From the NCBI RefSeq assembly GCF_000381885.1, contig NZ_KB907217.1:168668-232667 (forward strand): a stretch of 64,000 bases of DNA. The letters run 5' to 3'. The stretch is from Actinomadura atramentaria DSM 43919 (lineage in GTDB: Bacteria > Actinomycetota > Actinomycetes > Streptosporangiales > Streptosporangiaceae). Below, piece after piece: positions 36,648 through 45,385 of the stretch (position 1 is the first letter of the stretch; each line of letters begins with the position of its first letter). The position numbers and the translations under genes are program-made. The notes below the pieces were generated by a model. The model was given only the letters and a program-made list of their open reading frames with translations. It was not told the DNA's origin and did not search any database.

Positions 36648-36934
36648 CGTCCCCGCCGCCGTCTCGCGCGCGCGAATCGGGCACCCGGGGACGGGCGGCG
36701 CACCGCGCCCCGGACCGCCGGACGACCTGCACCGGATACCGACAAAGATCGAGATAAAGGTGGTGTAAGGTCCAACGTCGCACGGGGTCGGCGCCGCGCC
36801 GCGGCCGCTCCCGCGACGGACCCGCCGCCCCGCGCCCACTCGGACAGGACACGGTTCACGGCGCGCGCACGCGCGCCGGCGGCATGGAGCGGCGCGGCGG
36901 CGCGGGACGCCGCCCGGAGGGCAAGGGGGCCGCG
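36648..36934. other. Intergenic region with an AT-richer island
   Basis: No gene seen. A short AT-richer stretch near 36735-36775 (around CGACAAAGATCGAGATAAAGG) stands out from GC-rich surroundings and probably contains the promoter of the gene at 36935; no clean -10/-35 pair was identified. Confidence 0.4.
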
Positions 36935-37507
36935 ATGAGGCACGCACGGGACGGCGCGGCCGCCGCGATGAGCGCGGCTTCCCGGGTGCTGGTCGCGCGG
37001 GGGCGCAACGAGCCCCGCGAGCACGACGACCCGGACGTCGCATGGGGCCAGCGCGCCCGCGACGGCGTGTGGGTGCCCACGCGCGACGGCCAGCGGCTGC
37101 ACATCGGCCTGGACGTCACCGCGGCGGACACCGTCGCGCAGGTGCTGCGGCCGACGCTGCGCGCCTACGTCGGCGTGGACGTCGACACCGACCTGCTCGC
37201 CCAGACGACGGTCGGCGGCATCCGGCTGCTCACCGTGATCCACGGCCCGGACGCCCCGGCGGCGTTCCGGTTCCCGCTGGCGCTGCCGGACGGCCTGACG
37301 CTGGAGGCGATGCCGTCCGGCGGGTTCGACGTCGTCCACCAGCGGTACGGCGCGACGGTCGGGCGGCTCTACAGCCCGTGGGCGTGCGACTCGATGTTCC
37401 GGCCGGTGAAGGCCGACTACGCGCTGGAGGGCGGCGCGCTGACGATGCGCGTCCGGCACGAGGGCGCGTTCTACCCGGTCGTCGCCGACCCGCACTACGC
37501 GCGCTGA
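36935..37507 (+). CDS. Hypothetical protein
   Basis: A 190-residue protein without membrane helices or signal peptide. Residues 35-190 look like a beta-rich domain (DGVWVPTRDGQRLHIGLDV; VGRLYSPWACDSMFRPVKADY; ending FYPVVADPHYAR). The YSPWA...FYPVVADPH ending resembles a domain found in various actinomycete exported proteins, but I cannot name it. ATG 36935 follows AAGGGGGCC; an ATG at 36884 is less well supported. Confidence 0.65.
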   Translation: MRHARDGAAAAMSAASRVLVARGRNEPREHDDPDVAWGQRARDGVWVPTRDGQRLHIGLDVTAADTVAQVLRPTLRAYVGVDVDTDLLAQTTVGGIRLLTVIHGPDAPAAFRFPLALPDGLTLEAMPSGGFDVVHQRYGATVGRLYSPWACDSMFRPVKADYALEGGALTMRVRHEGAFYPVVADPHYAR

Positions 37508-37595
37508 CCCCGGCACGGGACGCCGCCGGGACCGCGGCATAGGGTTGGCTCCGGCCCTTGCCCCCGGTCACCCCCCGGAGACGGGAGTCCCACCC

Positions 37596-38153
37596 TTGGT
37601 CTTCGCCCATGACGCCGTCCACGCGCTGACGGCGGTCGCCGATCTGGTCAACACGGGCCCGGCCGCGGCCGGCGCCGACCGGCTCGACGGCCTGCCCGCG
37701 CTGCGCGCCTTCACCGTCCGGAACCGGATCGGCGGCGCCGCGCCGCTCACCGACGCCGACGTCGCGGCGGCCCGCGCGCTGCGGGACCGGTTCCACGCCG
37801 TGTTCCGCGCGGCGGACGCGGCGGCCGCCGTGCCGGTCGTCAACGAGATCGTCGGGCGGGTCCGGCCCGCGCCGCGCCTCACCGACCACGACGGCCATCC
37901 CTGGCACGTCCACTTCTCCGCGCCGGGCGCGCCGCTCGGCGAGTGGCTGGCGGCGGACTGCGGGATGGCGCTGGCGCACGTGGTGGCGGCCGGGGAGCTG
38001 GAGCGGCTGCGGGGCTGCGCGGCGCCGGGCTGCGAGCGCGTCCTGGTGGACCTGTCGCGCAACCGGTGCCGCCGGTACTGCGACAGCCGGACGTGCGGGA
38101 ACCGGCTCCACGTGGCGGCGTACCGGGCGCGGCGGCGCGAAGCGGCGTCCTGA
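37596..38153 (+). CDS. CGNR zinc-finger (ABATE-type) putative regulator
   Basis: A 185-residue protein. An N-terminal ABATE-like stress-regulator domain (FAHDAVHALTAVADLVNT) is joined to a C-terminal CGNR zinc finger with four cysteines: LRGCAAPGCERVLVDLSRN then RRYCDSRTCGNRLHVAAYR. Such proteins are thought to bind DNA. TTG 37596 is chosen because the conserved family N-terminus begins there and GGGAG lies upstream. Confidence 0.85.
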   Translation: MVFAHDAVHALTAVADLVNTGPAAAGADRLDGLPALRAFTVRNRIGGAAPLTDADVAAARALRDRFHAVFRAADAAAAVPVVNEIVGRVRPAPRLTDHDGHPWHVHFSAPGAPLGEWLAADCGMALAHVVAAGELERLRGCAAPGCERVLVDLSRNRCRRYCDSRTCGNRLHVAAYRARRREAAS

Positions 38154-38159
38154 CCCGTC

Positions 38160-39005
38160 TCAGCGCCCGGCGAGCGCCTCGACGGCGTCCAGCGCCCGGC
38201 GGGCGGCCGCCGCGTCGTGGACGCGGAAGACGCTCGCGCCCAGCCACGCCGACAGCGCGAGCACGGCCGTGGTGCCCGCCGCCCGCTCCCCCACCGGCCG
38301 GTCCAGCGTCTCCCCGATGAAGTCCTTGTTGGACACCGCGACGAGCACGGGCCAGCCGGTCGCGGCCAGTTCGCCGAGCCGCCGGGTGATCTCCAGCGAG
38401 TGCCGGGTGTTCTTGCCGAAGTCGTGCGCGGGGTCGATGACGATGCCGTCGCGCGGGACGCCGAGCGCCAGGGCGCGCTCGGCCTCGCCGAGGACCCGGT
38501 CCAGGACGTCCGCGACGACGTCGTCGAACGCGGCCCGGTGCGGGCGCATCCGGGGCTCCAGCGCGCCGGGGTGGGCGCAGACGAGCCCGGTGCCGTACTG
38601 GGCGGCGACGGCGGCCAGTTCGGGGTCCGCGCCGCCCCAGGTGTCGTTGAGCAGGTCCGCGCCGGCCTCGGCGACGGCCGCGCCGACCTCGGCCCGCCAG
38701 GTGTCGACGCTGATCACCGTGTCCGGGTGCCGCTCGCGGACGGCCGCGACGAGGTCCACGACGCGGCGGCGCTCCTCGGCGGCGTCGACGTCCTCGCCGG
38801 GGCCGGCCTTGACGCCGCCGATGTCCACGATGTCCGCGCCCGCCGCGACGACCCGGTCGACGGCCTCCAGCGCCGCCCCGAACCCGTACGTCGCGCCCTT
38901 GTCGAAGAACGAGTCGGGGGTGCGGTTGACGACGGCCATGACCGCCCGGCGGCGGACGGGGCGGCCGTTCGGGCGCAGCGGCGCGGAGGTCTCGGCGGAC
39001 GGCAT
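38160..39005 (-). CDS. folP2: Dihydropteroate synthase paralogue FolP2
   Basis: A 281-residue TIM-barrel protein of the DHPS family: AVVNRTPDSFFDKG (canonical is NVTPDSF), DIVDIGGVKAGPGE, VISVDTWRAEV, LLNDTWGG and GIVIDPAHDFGKNT. The NRTPDSF variant identifies the second actinobacterial copy, and the mycobacterial FolP2 is reported not to act as a DHPS. It lies outside any folate operon here. ATG 39005 is chosen by family length; a frame open to 39146 gives longer alternatives. Confidence 0.85.
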   Translation of the reverse strand: MPSAETSAPLRPNGRPVRRRAVMAVVNRTPDSFFDKGATYGFGAALEAVDRVVAAGADIVDIGGVKAGPGEDVDAAEERRRVVDLVAAVRERHPDTVISVDTWRAEVGAAVAEAGADLLNDTWGGADPELAAVAAQYGTGLVCAHPGALEPRMRPHRAAFDDVVADVLDRVLGEAERALALGVPRDGIVIDPAHDFGKNTRHSLEITRRLGELAATGWPVLVAVSNKDFIGETLDRPVGERAAGTTAVLALSAWLGASVFRVHDAAAARRALDAVEALAGR

Positions 39006-39198
39006 GACCACACGGTCGCACATCGGGGCGCGCACTGCCAGGCGACCGCGCGGCCCGCCCCGCCGCGTGCCGTCGAAGCAAATTCGGTTCAATCGGCCGC
39101 CCTCGCTCGTCAGCATCCCCCGGCGGTCGCTAACCTCGTGTTTCACGCCCGTTGCGGAGTTCGTCCGGTACGGGACCTAATTCAGCCAGGAGGATCCG

Positions 39199-40233
39199 CT
39201 GTCCAGGCGAGCACTCATCACCGGCATCACCGGGCAGGACGGCTCGTACCTCGCCGAGCATCTGCTGGAGCAGGGGTATGAGGTGTGGGGCCTGGTGCGC
39301 GGGCAGGCCAATCCGCACGTGTCGCGGCTGCGCAAGCACATCGGCGACGTCCAGATCACGACGGGCGACCTGCTCGACCAGGGCAGCCTGATCTCCGCCG
39401 TGGAGCGGGTCCAGCCCGACGAGGTCTACAACCTCGGCGCGATCTCCTACGTCCCGATGTCGTGGCAGCAGGCGGAGCTGACCGCCGAGGTCACCGGTAT
39501 GGGCGTGCTGCGGGTGCTGGAGGCCATCCGGGTCGTGTCGGGCGTCAGCGCGTCCCGCACCCCGGACCGGGGGCAGATCCGCTTCTACCAGGCGTCGTCC
39601 TCGGAGATGTTCGGGATGGTCCGGGAGACGCCGCAGAACGAGAAGACGCCGTTCCACCCGCGCAGCCCGTACGGCGTCGCCAAGACCTACGGGCACTACA
39701 TCACGCAGAACTACCGCGAGTCCTACGGGATGTTCGCGGTGAGCGGCATCCTGTTCAACCACGAGTCGCCCCGGCGCGGCGCGGAGTTCGTCACCCGCAA
39801 GGTGACCCTCGGCGTCGCGCGGATCAAGCTGGGCCTGGCGACCGAGCTGCGCCTGGGCAACCTGGAGGCCCGCCGGGACTGGGGCTACGCCGGGGACTAC
39901 GCCCGCGCGATGCGGATGATGCTCGCGCAGGAGTCCCCCGAGGACTACGTCATCGGGACGGGCCGCACCCAGTCGGTGCGGGACCTGGTGGAGTTCGCGT
40001 TCCGCAGCGCCGGCCTGGACTGGCGCGAGCACGTCGTCCTGGACGAGCGCTACACGCGGCCCGCCGAGGTCGACCTGCTCTGCGCGGACCCCAAGAAGGC
40101 CCGCGAGCAGCTCGGCTGGGAGCCCGAGGTCGGCTTCGAGGAGCTGGTCACGATGATGGTCGAGTCGGACCTGCGGCTGCTGGGCGGCTCCGCCCGCCCC
40201 GAGGACGAGCCCGTCAGCCCCGACCACTGGTGA
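39199..40233 (+). CDS. gmd: GDP-mannose 4,6-dehydratase, apparent CTG start
   Basis: Converts GDP-mannose to GDP-4-keto-6-deoxymannose for deoxysugars such as fucose or rhamnose. The 344-residue SDR protein has ITGITGQDGSYLAEHLL (dinucleotide motif, residues 7-23), YQASSSEMFG with catalytic Ser/Glu, and Tyr158-x3-Lys162 in SPYGVAKTYG. The essential N-terminal motif lies upstream of the first ATG/GTG (39283/39280). The only sensible start is CTG 39199, five bases after AGGAGG; an in-frame TAA at 39178 closes the frame above. Confidence 0.9.
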   Translation: MSRRALITGITGQDGSYLAEHLLEQGYEVWGLVRGQANPHVSRLRKHIGDVQITTGDLLDQGSLISAVERVQPDEVYNLGAISYVPMSWQQAELTAEVTGMGVLRVLEAIRVVSGVSASRTPDRGQIRFYQASSSEMFGMVRETPQNEKTPFHPRSPYGVAKTYGHYITQNYRESYGMFAVSGILFNHESPRRGAEFVTRKVTLGVARIKLGLATELRLGNLEARRDWGYAGDYARAMRMMLAQESPEDYVIGTGRTQSVRDLVEFAFRSAGLDWREHVVLDERYTRPAEVDLLCADPKKAREQLGWEPEVGFEELVTMMVESDLRLLGGSARPEDEPVSPDHW

Positions 40234-40283
40234 CGTTCGGACGGCGCGGCGCGGCACCGTGCGGCGCCGGGTAGGGAGATCCC

Positions 40284-40547
40284 ATGAGCACCTGCGAACA
40301 CGTGGCGGAACTGCCCGCCGACACCCCGTCACCGCGGACCCCGGAGGGCTGCGAGGACTGCCTGGCCGAGGGGTCGCGCTGGGTCCACCTGCGGCTCTGC
40401 CTGACCTGCGGGCACGTCGGCTGCTGCGACTCCTCGCCGCGCCGGCACGCGACGGCGCACTTCGAGGCGACGGGCCATCCGATCGTCCGCTCGTTCGAGC
40501 AGGGCGAGGACTGGCGCTGGTGCTTCGTGGACGAGCAGTTGGTCTGA
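40284..40547 (+). CDS. UBP-type zinc-finger protein
   Basis: An 87-residue stand-alone ZnF-UBP domain. Cys/His ligands: TCEHV, EGCEDCLAEG, LRLCLTCGHVGCCDSS and RHATAHFEATGHP, ending with the Trp-rich EDWRWCFVDEQ. In eukaryotes this fold binds ubiquitin tails; the bacterial role is unknown. GTAGGGAGAT precedes the ATG. It sits 57 bases upstream of the antiporter gene. Confidence 0.9.
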   Translation: MSTCEHVAELPADTPSPRTPEGCEDCLAEGSRWVHLRLCLTCGHVGCCDSSPRRHATAHFEATGHPIVRSFEQGEDWRWCFVDEQLV

Positions 40548-40604
40548 GCGACCCCGGGCAGACCGCCGGACGGGCGACCGCCCGGACCGTGCCATGATCG
40601 CCCC

Positions 40605-42206
40605 GTGGGAGCGACACACGCACTTTGGCTGCTGGCGGTACCGGTGAGCGCGCTCATCGTCGCGGCGTTCGCGCGGCGGACCGGCTTCGCCGCGCCGCTC
40701 GCCCTGGTGATCGCCGGGCTCGCCCTCTCGTACGCGCCGGGCGTCCCGGAGTTCGAGCTCGAACCCGAGTTCGTCCTGTACGTGTTCCTGCCGCCGCTGC
40801 TGTTCTCGGCGGCGTGGAACAGCTCGTACTACAACATGCGGGAGAACCTGCGGCCGATCGGGCTGCTGTCGGTCGGGCTGGTGGTGTTCAGCACGATCGC
40901 GGTGGGCTACGCCGCGTGGTGGCTGGTGCCGGGCCTGCCGCTGGCGTCGGCGTTCGTGCTCGGCGCGATCGTCGCGCCGCCGGACGCGGTCGCGGCGGTG
41001 GGCGTCGCGCAGCGGCTCGGGCTGCCGCGCCGGCTGGTGACGATCCTGGTCGGCGAGAGCCTGTTCAACGACGCGACGGCGCTGACGCTGTTCCGGGTCG
41101 CGCTCGCGGCGGCGGTCGGCGCGGGCTTCTCGCTCGGGGAGGGCGTCGGCCGGTTCGCGTTCGCGGCGGTGGCGGGCGCGGCGATCGGCCTGGCGCTCGG
41201 GCCGCCGCTGCACTGGCTGCGGACGCGGCTGCGCGACCCGCTGGTGGAGAACGCGCTGGCGATCACCGTGCCGTTCGCGGCGTACCTGATCGCGGAGGCG
41301 CTGGGGGCGTCCGGCGTCATCGCGGTGGTCGTGAGCGGCCTGTACCTCGGGCACCGGTTCACCGAGTCGCCCGCGGTGACGCGGCTGATCGGGCACTCGT
41401 TCTGGAAGGTCGTCGACTTCTTCCTGGAGTCGGTGGTGTTCCTGCTGATCGGGCTGCAGCTCCCGCCGGTCGTCCACGGGCTGTCGGGCGGCGGCTGGAC
41501 GCAGCTCGTCTGGTGGGCGGCGGCCGTCTTCGTCGCCACCGTGGCGGCGCGGTTCGCGTGGGTGTTCGCGACGGGCTACGTCCCGGCGCTGTTCTCGCGC
41601 CGCCAGCGGGCGAGCCGGGCCGCGATCGGCTGGCGCGGCCACGTCGTCGTCGCGTGGGCGGGGATGCGGGGCGTGGTGTCGCTGGCGGCGGCGTTCGCGA
41701 TCCCGTTCGCCACCGACGCCGGGCGGACGTTCCCCGGCCGCGACCTGATCCTGTTCCTGACGTTCACGACCGTCCTCGGCACGCTGCTGGTGCAGGGCCT
41801 GACGTTCCCGGCGCTGATCCGGCTGCTGGGCGTCGGCGGCGGCCGGGAGGGCTACGAGGACACCCTCGCCGAGGCGGGCGCGCACCACGCGGCGGCGCGG
41901 GCCGCGCTGGACCGGCTCGACGAGCTGACCGGCGGCGACGAGCCGCTGGACGAGGAGGTGCTGGCGCGGCTGCGGCAACTGGCGGAGAACCAGCAGTTCC
42001 GCGCGTGGGAGCGGCTCGGCGGCGGCACCGGCCAGGGCGGCGCGGAGGTGCCGAGCGCGACGTACCGGCGGCTGCGGCTGGAGATGCTGGCCGCCGAGCG
42101 CGCCACGTTCGTCCGGCTCCGCGACGAGCGCCGCATCGACGACGAGGTGCTGAACCGGGTCCTGCACGAGCTGGACCTGGAGGAGGCGGCGCTCGGCCGC
42201 CGGTGA
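40605..42206 (+). CDS. CPA1-family Na+/H+ antiporter
   Basis: A 533-residue cation/proton exchanger with about 12 helices in the first 400 residues. Motifs: FLPPLLFSAAWNSSYYNMREN, the ion-site region VLGAIVAPPDAVAA, GESLFNDATALTLFRVAL and VAWAGMRGVVSLAAAFAIP. The C-terminal 130 residues are a soluble helical tail (HHAAARAALDRLDEL...), as in other bacterial CPA1 proteins. GTG start. Follows the UBP zinc-finger gene, a pairing sometimes seen in actinobacteria. Confidence 0.93.
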   Translation: MGATHALWLLAVPVSALIVAAFARRTGFAAPLALVIAGLALSYAPGVPEFELEPEFVLYVFLPPLLFSAAWNSSYYNMRENLRPIGLLSVGLVVFSTIAVGYAAWWLVPGLPLASAFVLGAIVAPPDAVAAVGVAQRLGLPRRLVTILVGESLFNDATALTLFRVALAAAVGAGFSLGEGVGRFAFAAVAGAAIGLALGPPLHWLRTRLRDPLVENALAITVPFAAYLIAEALGASGVIAVVVSGLYLGHRFTESPAVTRLIGHSFWKVVDFFLESVVFLLIGLQLPPVVHGLSGGGWTQLVWWAAAVFVATVAARFAWVFATGYVPALFSRRQRASRAAIGWRGHVVVAWAGMRGVVSLAAAFAIPFATDAGRTFPGRDLILFLTFTTVLGTLLVQGLTFPALIRLLGVGGGREGYEDTLAEAGAHHAAARAALDRLDELTGGDEPLDEEVLARLRQLAENQQFRAWERLGGGTGQGGAEVPSATYRRLRLEMLAAERATFVRLRDERRIDDEVLNRVLHELDLEEAALGRR

Positions 42207-42227
42207 CCGGCCGCGGCCGCCCCCTCC

Positions 42228-42243
42228 AGGCCCCGGGGGGCCT
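42228..42243. terminator. Short hairpin between convergent genes
   Basis: AGGCCCC-GG-GGGGCCT lies between the antiporter stop and the Lrp-type gene's stop codon (42243), and could terminate either transcript; the 2-base loop makes it a weak call. Confidence 0.4.
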
Positions 42244-43154
42244 CACATTCCGTTCGGGGGCTTCTCCGGCAGCTCGACCGCGTACGACTCCTTGACGATG
42301 TCCAGATGGTGCCAGGACTCGCGGACCGTGACGCCCGGCACCGCCCGGACGGCGTCCAGCACCGAGACCAGCTCGGCGCGCGACGCCGCCTCGGCGAGGC
42401 CGACGACGTCGTACCGGCCGAAGCCGGTGGCCAGGTAGCGGACTCCCTCCTGCTCGGCGACCGCCTCGGCGGCCCGGCGCAGCGACCCGGTGACCGACAG
42501 CCCGAACCCGCCGAGCTCGGCGGCGCCGAGGGCCAGCGGGTCGGCCAGGCCGGTCACCTGGATGACGCCGGACCGCATCAGCCGGACGACCCGCGCCCGC
42601 GTCGCGGCCTGGGACAGCCCGATGATGCCCGCCAGGCGGGTGTAGGGCGCCCGGCCGTCCCGCTGCAGCTCCTGCAGCAGCCGCCAGTCGATGTCGTCGA
42701 GGGTGACCTCGCCGAGATCGCGGACGACGGCGTGGGCGTCGCGGACGGTGGTCACCGACCGGAACACCTCCGCGGAGCGGACGCCGGGGACGGCGCGGAT
42801 CTGGTCGATCTCGGTCGCGAGCGCGGTGTCGTCGCGGGTGCGGACCTGGGCGACGAGGTCGTACGGCCCCGCGATCAGGGCCGCGAAACTGACGGCGGGA
42901 CGTTCGGCGACGGCCGCGGCGACCTCGCGCGCGGCTCCGTCCACGGTGACCGACACATGCCCGATGGCCTCGGCGCCCACGACCGCGGCGTGCACGATGC
43001 CCACCACGCGGACGACCTCGGTTTCGAGAAGGTTCTGCACCCGCGCCCGCACGGCCGTCCGGGACAGCCCGACCCGGTCGGCGAGCGCCTGGAACGTCGC
43101 CCTGCCATCCCGCTGGAGCTCGCGGACGAGCACGGCGTCGACCGCATCCAGCAC
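42243..43154 (-). CDS. Lrp/AsnC-family regulator with duplicated HTH-RAM units
   Basis: A 303-residue protein, twice the usual length, made of two Lrp units. HTH 1 is LQRDGRATFQALADRVGLS; HTH 2 is LQRDGRAPYTRLAGIIGLS. Each is followed by a RAM/ligand-binding beta-alpha domain (AALIAGPYDLVAQV; YLATGFGRYDVVGLA). GTG 43154 is chosen because GAGGAGGAGAGCC lies just before it; the ATG at 43172 precedes that ribosome binding site. Ligand likely an amino acid; targets unknown. Confidence 0.9.
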   Translation of the reverse strand: MLDAVDAVLVRELQRDGRATFQALADRVGLSRTAVRARVQNLLETEVVRVVGIVHAAVVGAEAIGHVSVTVDGAAREVAAAVAERPAVSFAALIAGPYDLVAQVRTRDDTALATEIDQIRAVPGVRSAEVFRSVTTVRDAHAVVRDLGEVTLDDIDWRLLQELQRDGRAPYTRLAGIIGLSQAATRARVVRLMRSGVIQVTGLADPLALGAAELGGFGLSVTGSLRRAAEAVAEQEGVRYLATGFGRYDVVGLAEAASRAELVSVLDAVRAVPGVTVRESWHHLDIVKESYAVELPEKPPNGM

Positions 43155-43172
43155 GGCTCTCCTCCTCGACAT

Positions 43173-43816
43173 GCGTAGAAAGATCGTTTATTTGGCAACT
43201 GCAAGATCATTCCATTTCCGGCCGGTATCCCGTCAAATATTGATCCTGTTCGTGTTCGGCGTGTCCCGCGGCCGTCGAAGCGTCGGCGCTCGCCTCGGGG
43301 GCGGACGAATCCGACGCGGCTCCGACCGGCGCGGGAGCGCAACGCGATCCGGATCACCGGGGACCGCGCGGGGGGCGGGCCGCGTGCGGCGGCGTGGCGC
43401 TGGTCACTGTGCGCCGTCCGGGGGCGCCGGGGCGCGGGCGCGCGCGGGAGCCGTCCTGGCGGCGTGACCTGCATGCGCGACTCCCGGTGTTCCGCTCTGA
43501 CGCCCGACGACGGACCCGCGACCGCCCTAAGCACATGTAAGAAAAGTGCAACGAGCGCGCAAGAACGTCAAGAGGTGACTTTACCGAGACATCAACCTCA
43601 CGTCGGGGCCGACGTCACCACTCGGAGCCCCTGTGGCGCAAGGGGTTCGTGATGCCGCAGGTCAGCGGCGCGGGCCCCGGGAAAAACTCCGCACGCGGCC
43701 GATCTCGGCCCCGGGTCCGGGACGACTACCCCCGGTTGGCATGGGCATGTCCCGGTATGGATGACAATGTGTGGTGGTCCAGCAGCCTCGATCCCTGATT
43801 GGTGTGTGGTACGGCC
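43173..43816. other. Long intergenic region (about 640 bases)
   Basis: No credible gene. The part next to the Lrp-type gene (43173-43260) is unusually AT-rich with two AAGATC repeats, suiting a regulatory site. A second AT-richer patch at 43535-43600 includes TGTAAGAAAAGTGC. TTGGCA at 43736 is a possible -35 for guaB1 but lacks a well-spaced -10. Open frames here have poor codon usage and no ribosome binding site. Confidence 0.5.
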
Positions 43817-45253
43817 GTGCGCCTGCTGAACGGTGAGCGTCCCGCTCACGATCTCACCTACAACGACGTCTTCATGGTCCCGCGCCGCTCGGCGGTCGGG
43901 TCGCGCCTGGAGGCGGACCTGTCCACCGCCGACGGCAGCGGCACGACGATCCCGCTCGTCGTCGCGAACATGACGGCGGTGTCGGGCCGGCGGATGGCCG
44001 AGACCATCGCCCGGCGCGGCGGGATCGCGGTGCTCCCGCAGGACATCCCGCTCGACGTCGTCGCCGAGGTCGTCGCGTGGGTGAAGAGCCGCGACCTGGT
44101 CGTGGACACCCCGATCCGGCTCGCGCCGACCGACACGGTCGGGGAGGCGCTGGCGCTGCTCGGCAAGCGCGCGCACAACGCGGTCGTGGTCGTGGACGAC
44201 GACCGGCCGGTCGGGGTCGTCACCGACGCCGACTGCCAGGGCGTCGACCGGTTCGCCCAGCTCCGCGACGTCATGTCGCCGGACGTGCTGACGCTGCCCG
44301 CGGGCCTCGACCCGCGCGAGGCGTTCACCCGGCTGCACGGCGGCGGCCACCGCCTCGCGCCCGTCGTGGACGCGGCGGGACGGCTCGTCGGGCTGCTCAC
44401 CCGCACCGGCGCGCTGCGCGCCACGCTCTACCAGCCCGCCGTGGACGCGGCCGGGCGGCTGCGGATCGCCGCGGCGGTCGGCGTGAACGGCGACGTGCCG
44501 GGCAAGGCGGCGGCGCTGCTGGAGTCCGGCGCGGACGTCCTCGTCGTGGACACCGCGCACGGCCACCAGGAGAAGATGCTCGCCGCGCTGCGGGCCATCC
44601 GCGAGCTCGACCCGGCCGTCCCGGTCGTCGCGGGCAACGTGGTCACGGCCGAGGGCACCCGCGACCTGATCGAGGCGGGCGCCGACATCGTCAAGGTCGG
44701 CGTCGGCCCCGGCGCCATGTGTACGACCCGCATGATGACCGGTGTCGGCCGCCCGCAGTTCTCGGCGGTGCTGGAGTGCGCGGCCGAGGCGCGGCGGCTC
44801 GGCCGCCACGTCTGGGCGGACGGCGGCGTCCGGCACCCGCGCGACGTGGCGCTGGCGCTGGCGGCGGGCGCGTCCAACGTGATGATCGGCTCCTGGTTCG
44901 CCGGGACGTACGAGTCGCCGGGCGACCTGCAGCGCGCCGCCGACGGGCGGCTCTACAAGGAGAGCTTCGGCATGGCCTCCGCCCGCGCGGTGGCGCTGCG
45001 GACCGCCGACGACTCCCCCTTCGACCGCGCCCGCAAGGCGCTGTTCGAGGAGGGCATCTCCGCGTCCCGCATGTTCCTGGACCCGCAGCGGCCGGGCGTG
45101 GAGGACCTGGTGGACGGCATCGTCGCGGGCGTGCGCAGCTCGTTCACCTACGCGGGCGCGCGGACGCTGGAGGAGTTCCACGAGCGCGCGACCGTCGGCG
45201 TGCAGGGCGCGGCCGGCTACGCCGAGGGGATGCCGCTCGCGACGAGCTGGTGA
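43817..45253 (+). CDS. guaB1: GuaB1-family IMP dehydrogenase-like protein, likely GMP reductase
   Basis: A 478-residue IMPDH/GMPR-family TIM barrel with an inserted CBS pair (about 95-205: DTPIRLAPTDTVGEALALLG, VTDADC). The catalytic loop is GVGPGAMCTTRMMTGVGRPQ with nucleophile Cys302. Actinobacterial GuaB1 proteins have been characterised in mycobacteria as GMP reductases (GMP to IMP) in purine salvage. GTG 43817 is chosen as MRLLNGERPAHDLTYND matches the family start; TTG 43799 is upstream. Single gene after a long leader. Confidence 0.88.
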   Translation: MRLLNGERPAHDLTYNDVFMVPRRSAVGSRLEADLSTADGSGTTIPLVVANMTAVSGRRMAETIARRGGIAVLPQDIPLDVVAEVVAWVKSRDLVVDTPIRLAPTDTVGEALALLGKRAHNAVVVVDDDRPVGVVTDADCQGVDRFAQLRDVMSPDVLTLPAGLDPREAFTRLHGGGHRLAPVVDAAGRLVGLLTRTGALRATLYQPAVDAAGRLRIAAAVGVNGDVPGKAAALLESGADVLVVDTAHGHQEKMLAALRAIRELDPAVPVVAGNVVTAEGTRDLIEAGADIVKVGVGPGAMCTTRMMTGVGRPQFSAVLECAAEARRLGRHVWADGGVRHPRDVALALAAGASNVMIGSWFAGTYESPGDLQRAADGRLYKESFGMASARAVALRTADDSPFDRARKALFEEGISASRMFLDPQRPGVEDLVDGIVAGVRSSFTYAGARTLEEFHERATVGVQGAAGYAEGMPLATSW

Positions 45254-45385
45254 CCCGCCGCCCATGATCACGAGACGGTGTCGGTGTCGTCAGGGGCCCG
45301 CTCCCCGCCAACCTCCCGCCGGTTTTGCGCGTCCATAATGTGGGTCTGGTGCTGGCAGCACCTTGTGCGGGGAATCGGAGCGTAC

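Noticed and set aside
43464..43652. Small gene in the region upstream of guaB1
   Set aside because: Codon usage is unlike real genes here, there is no ribosome binding site and no recognisable sequence.
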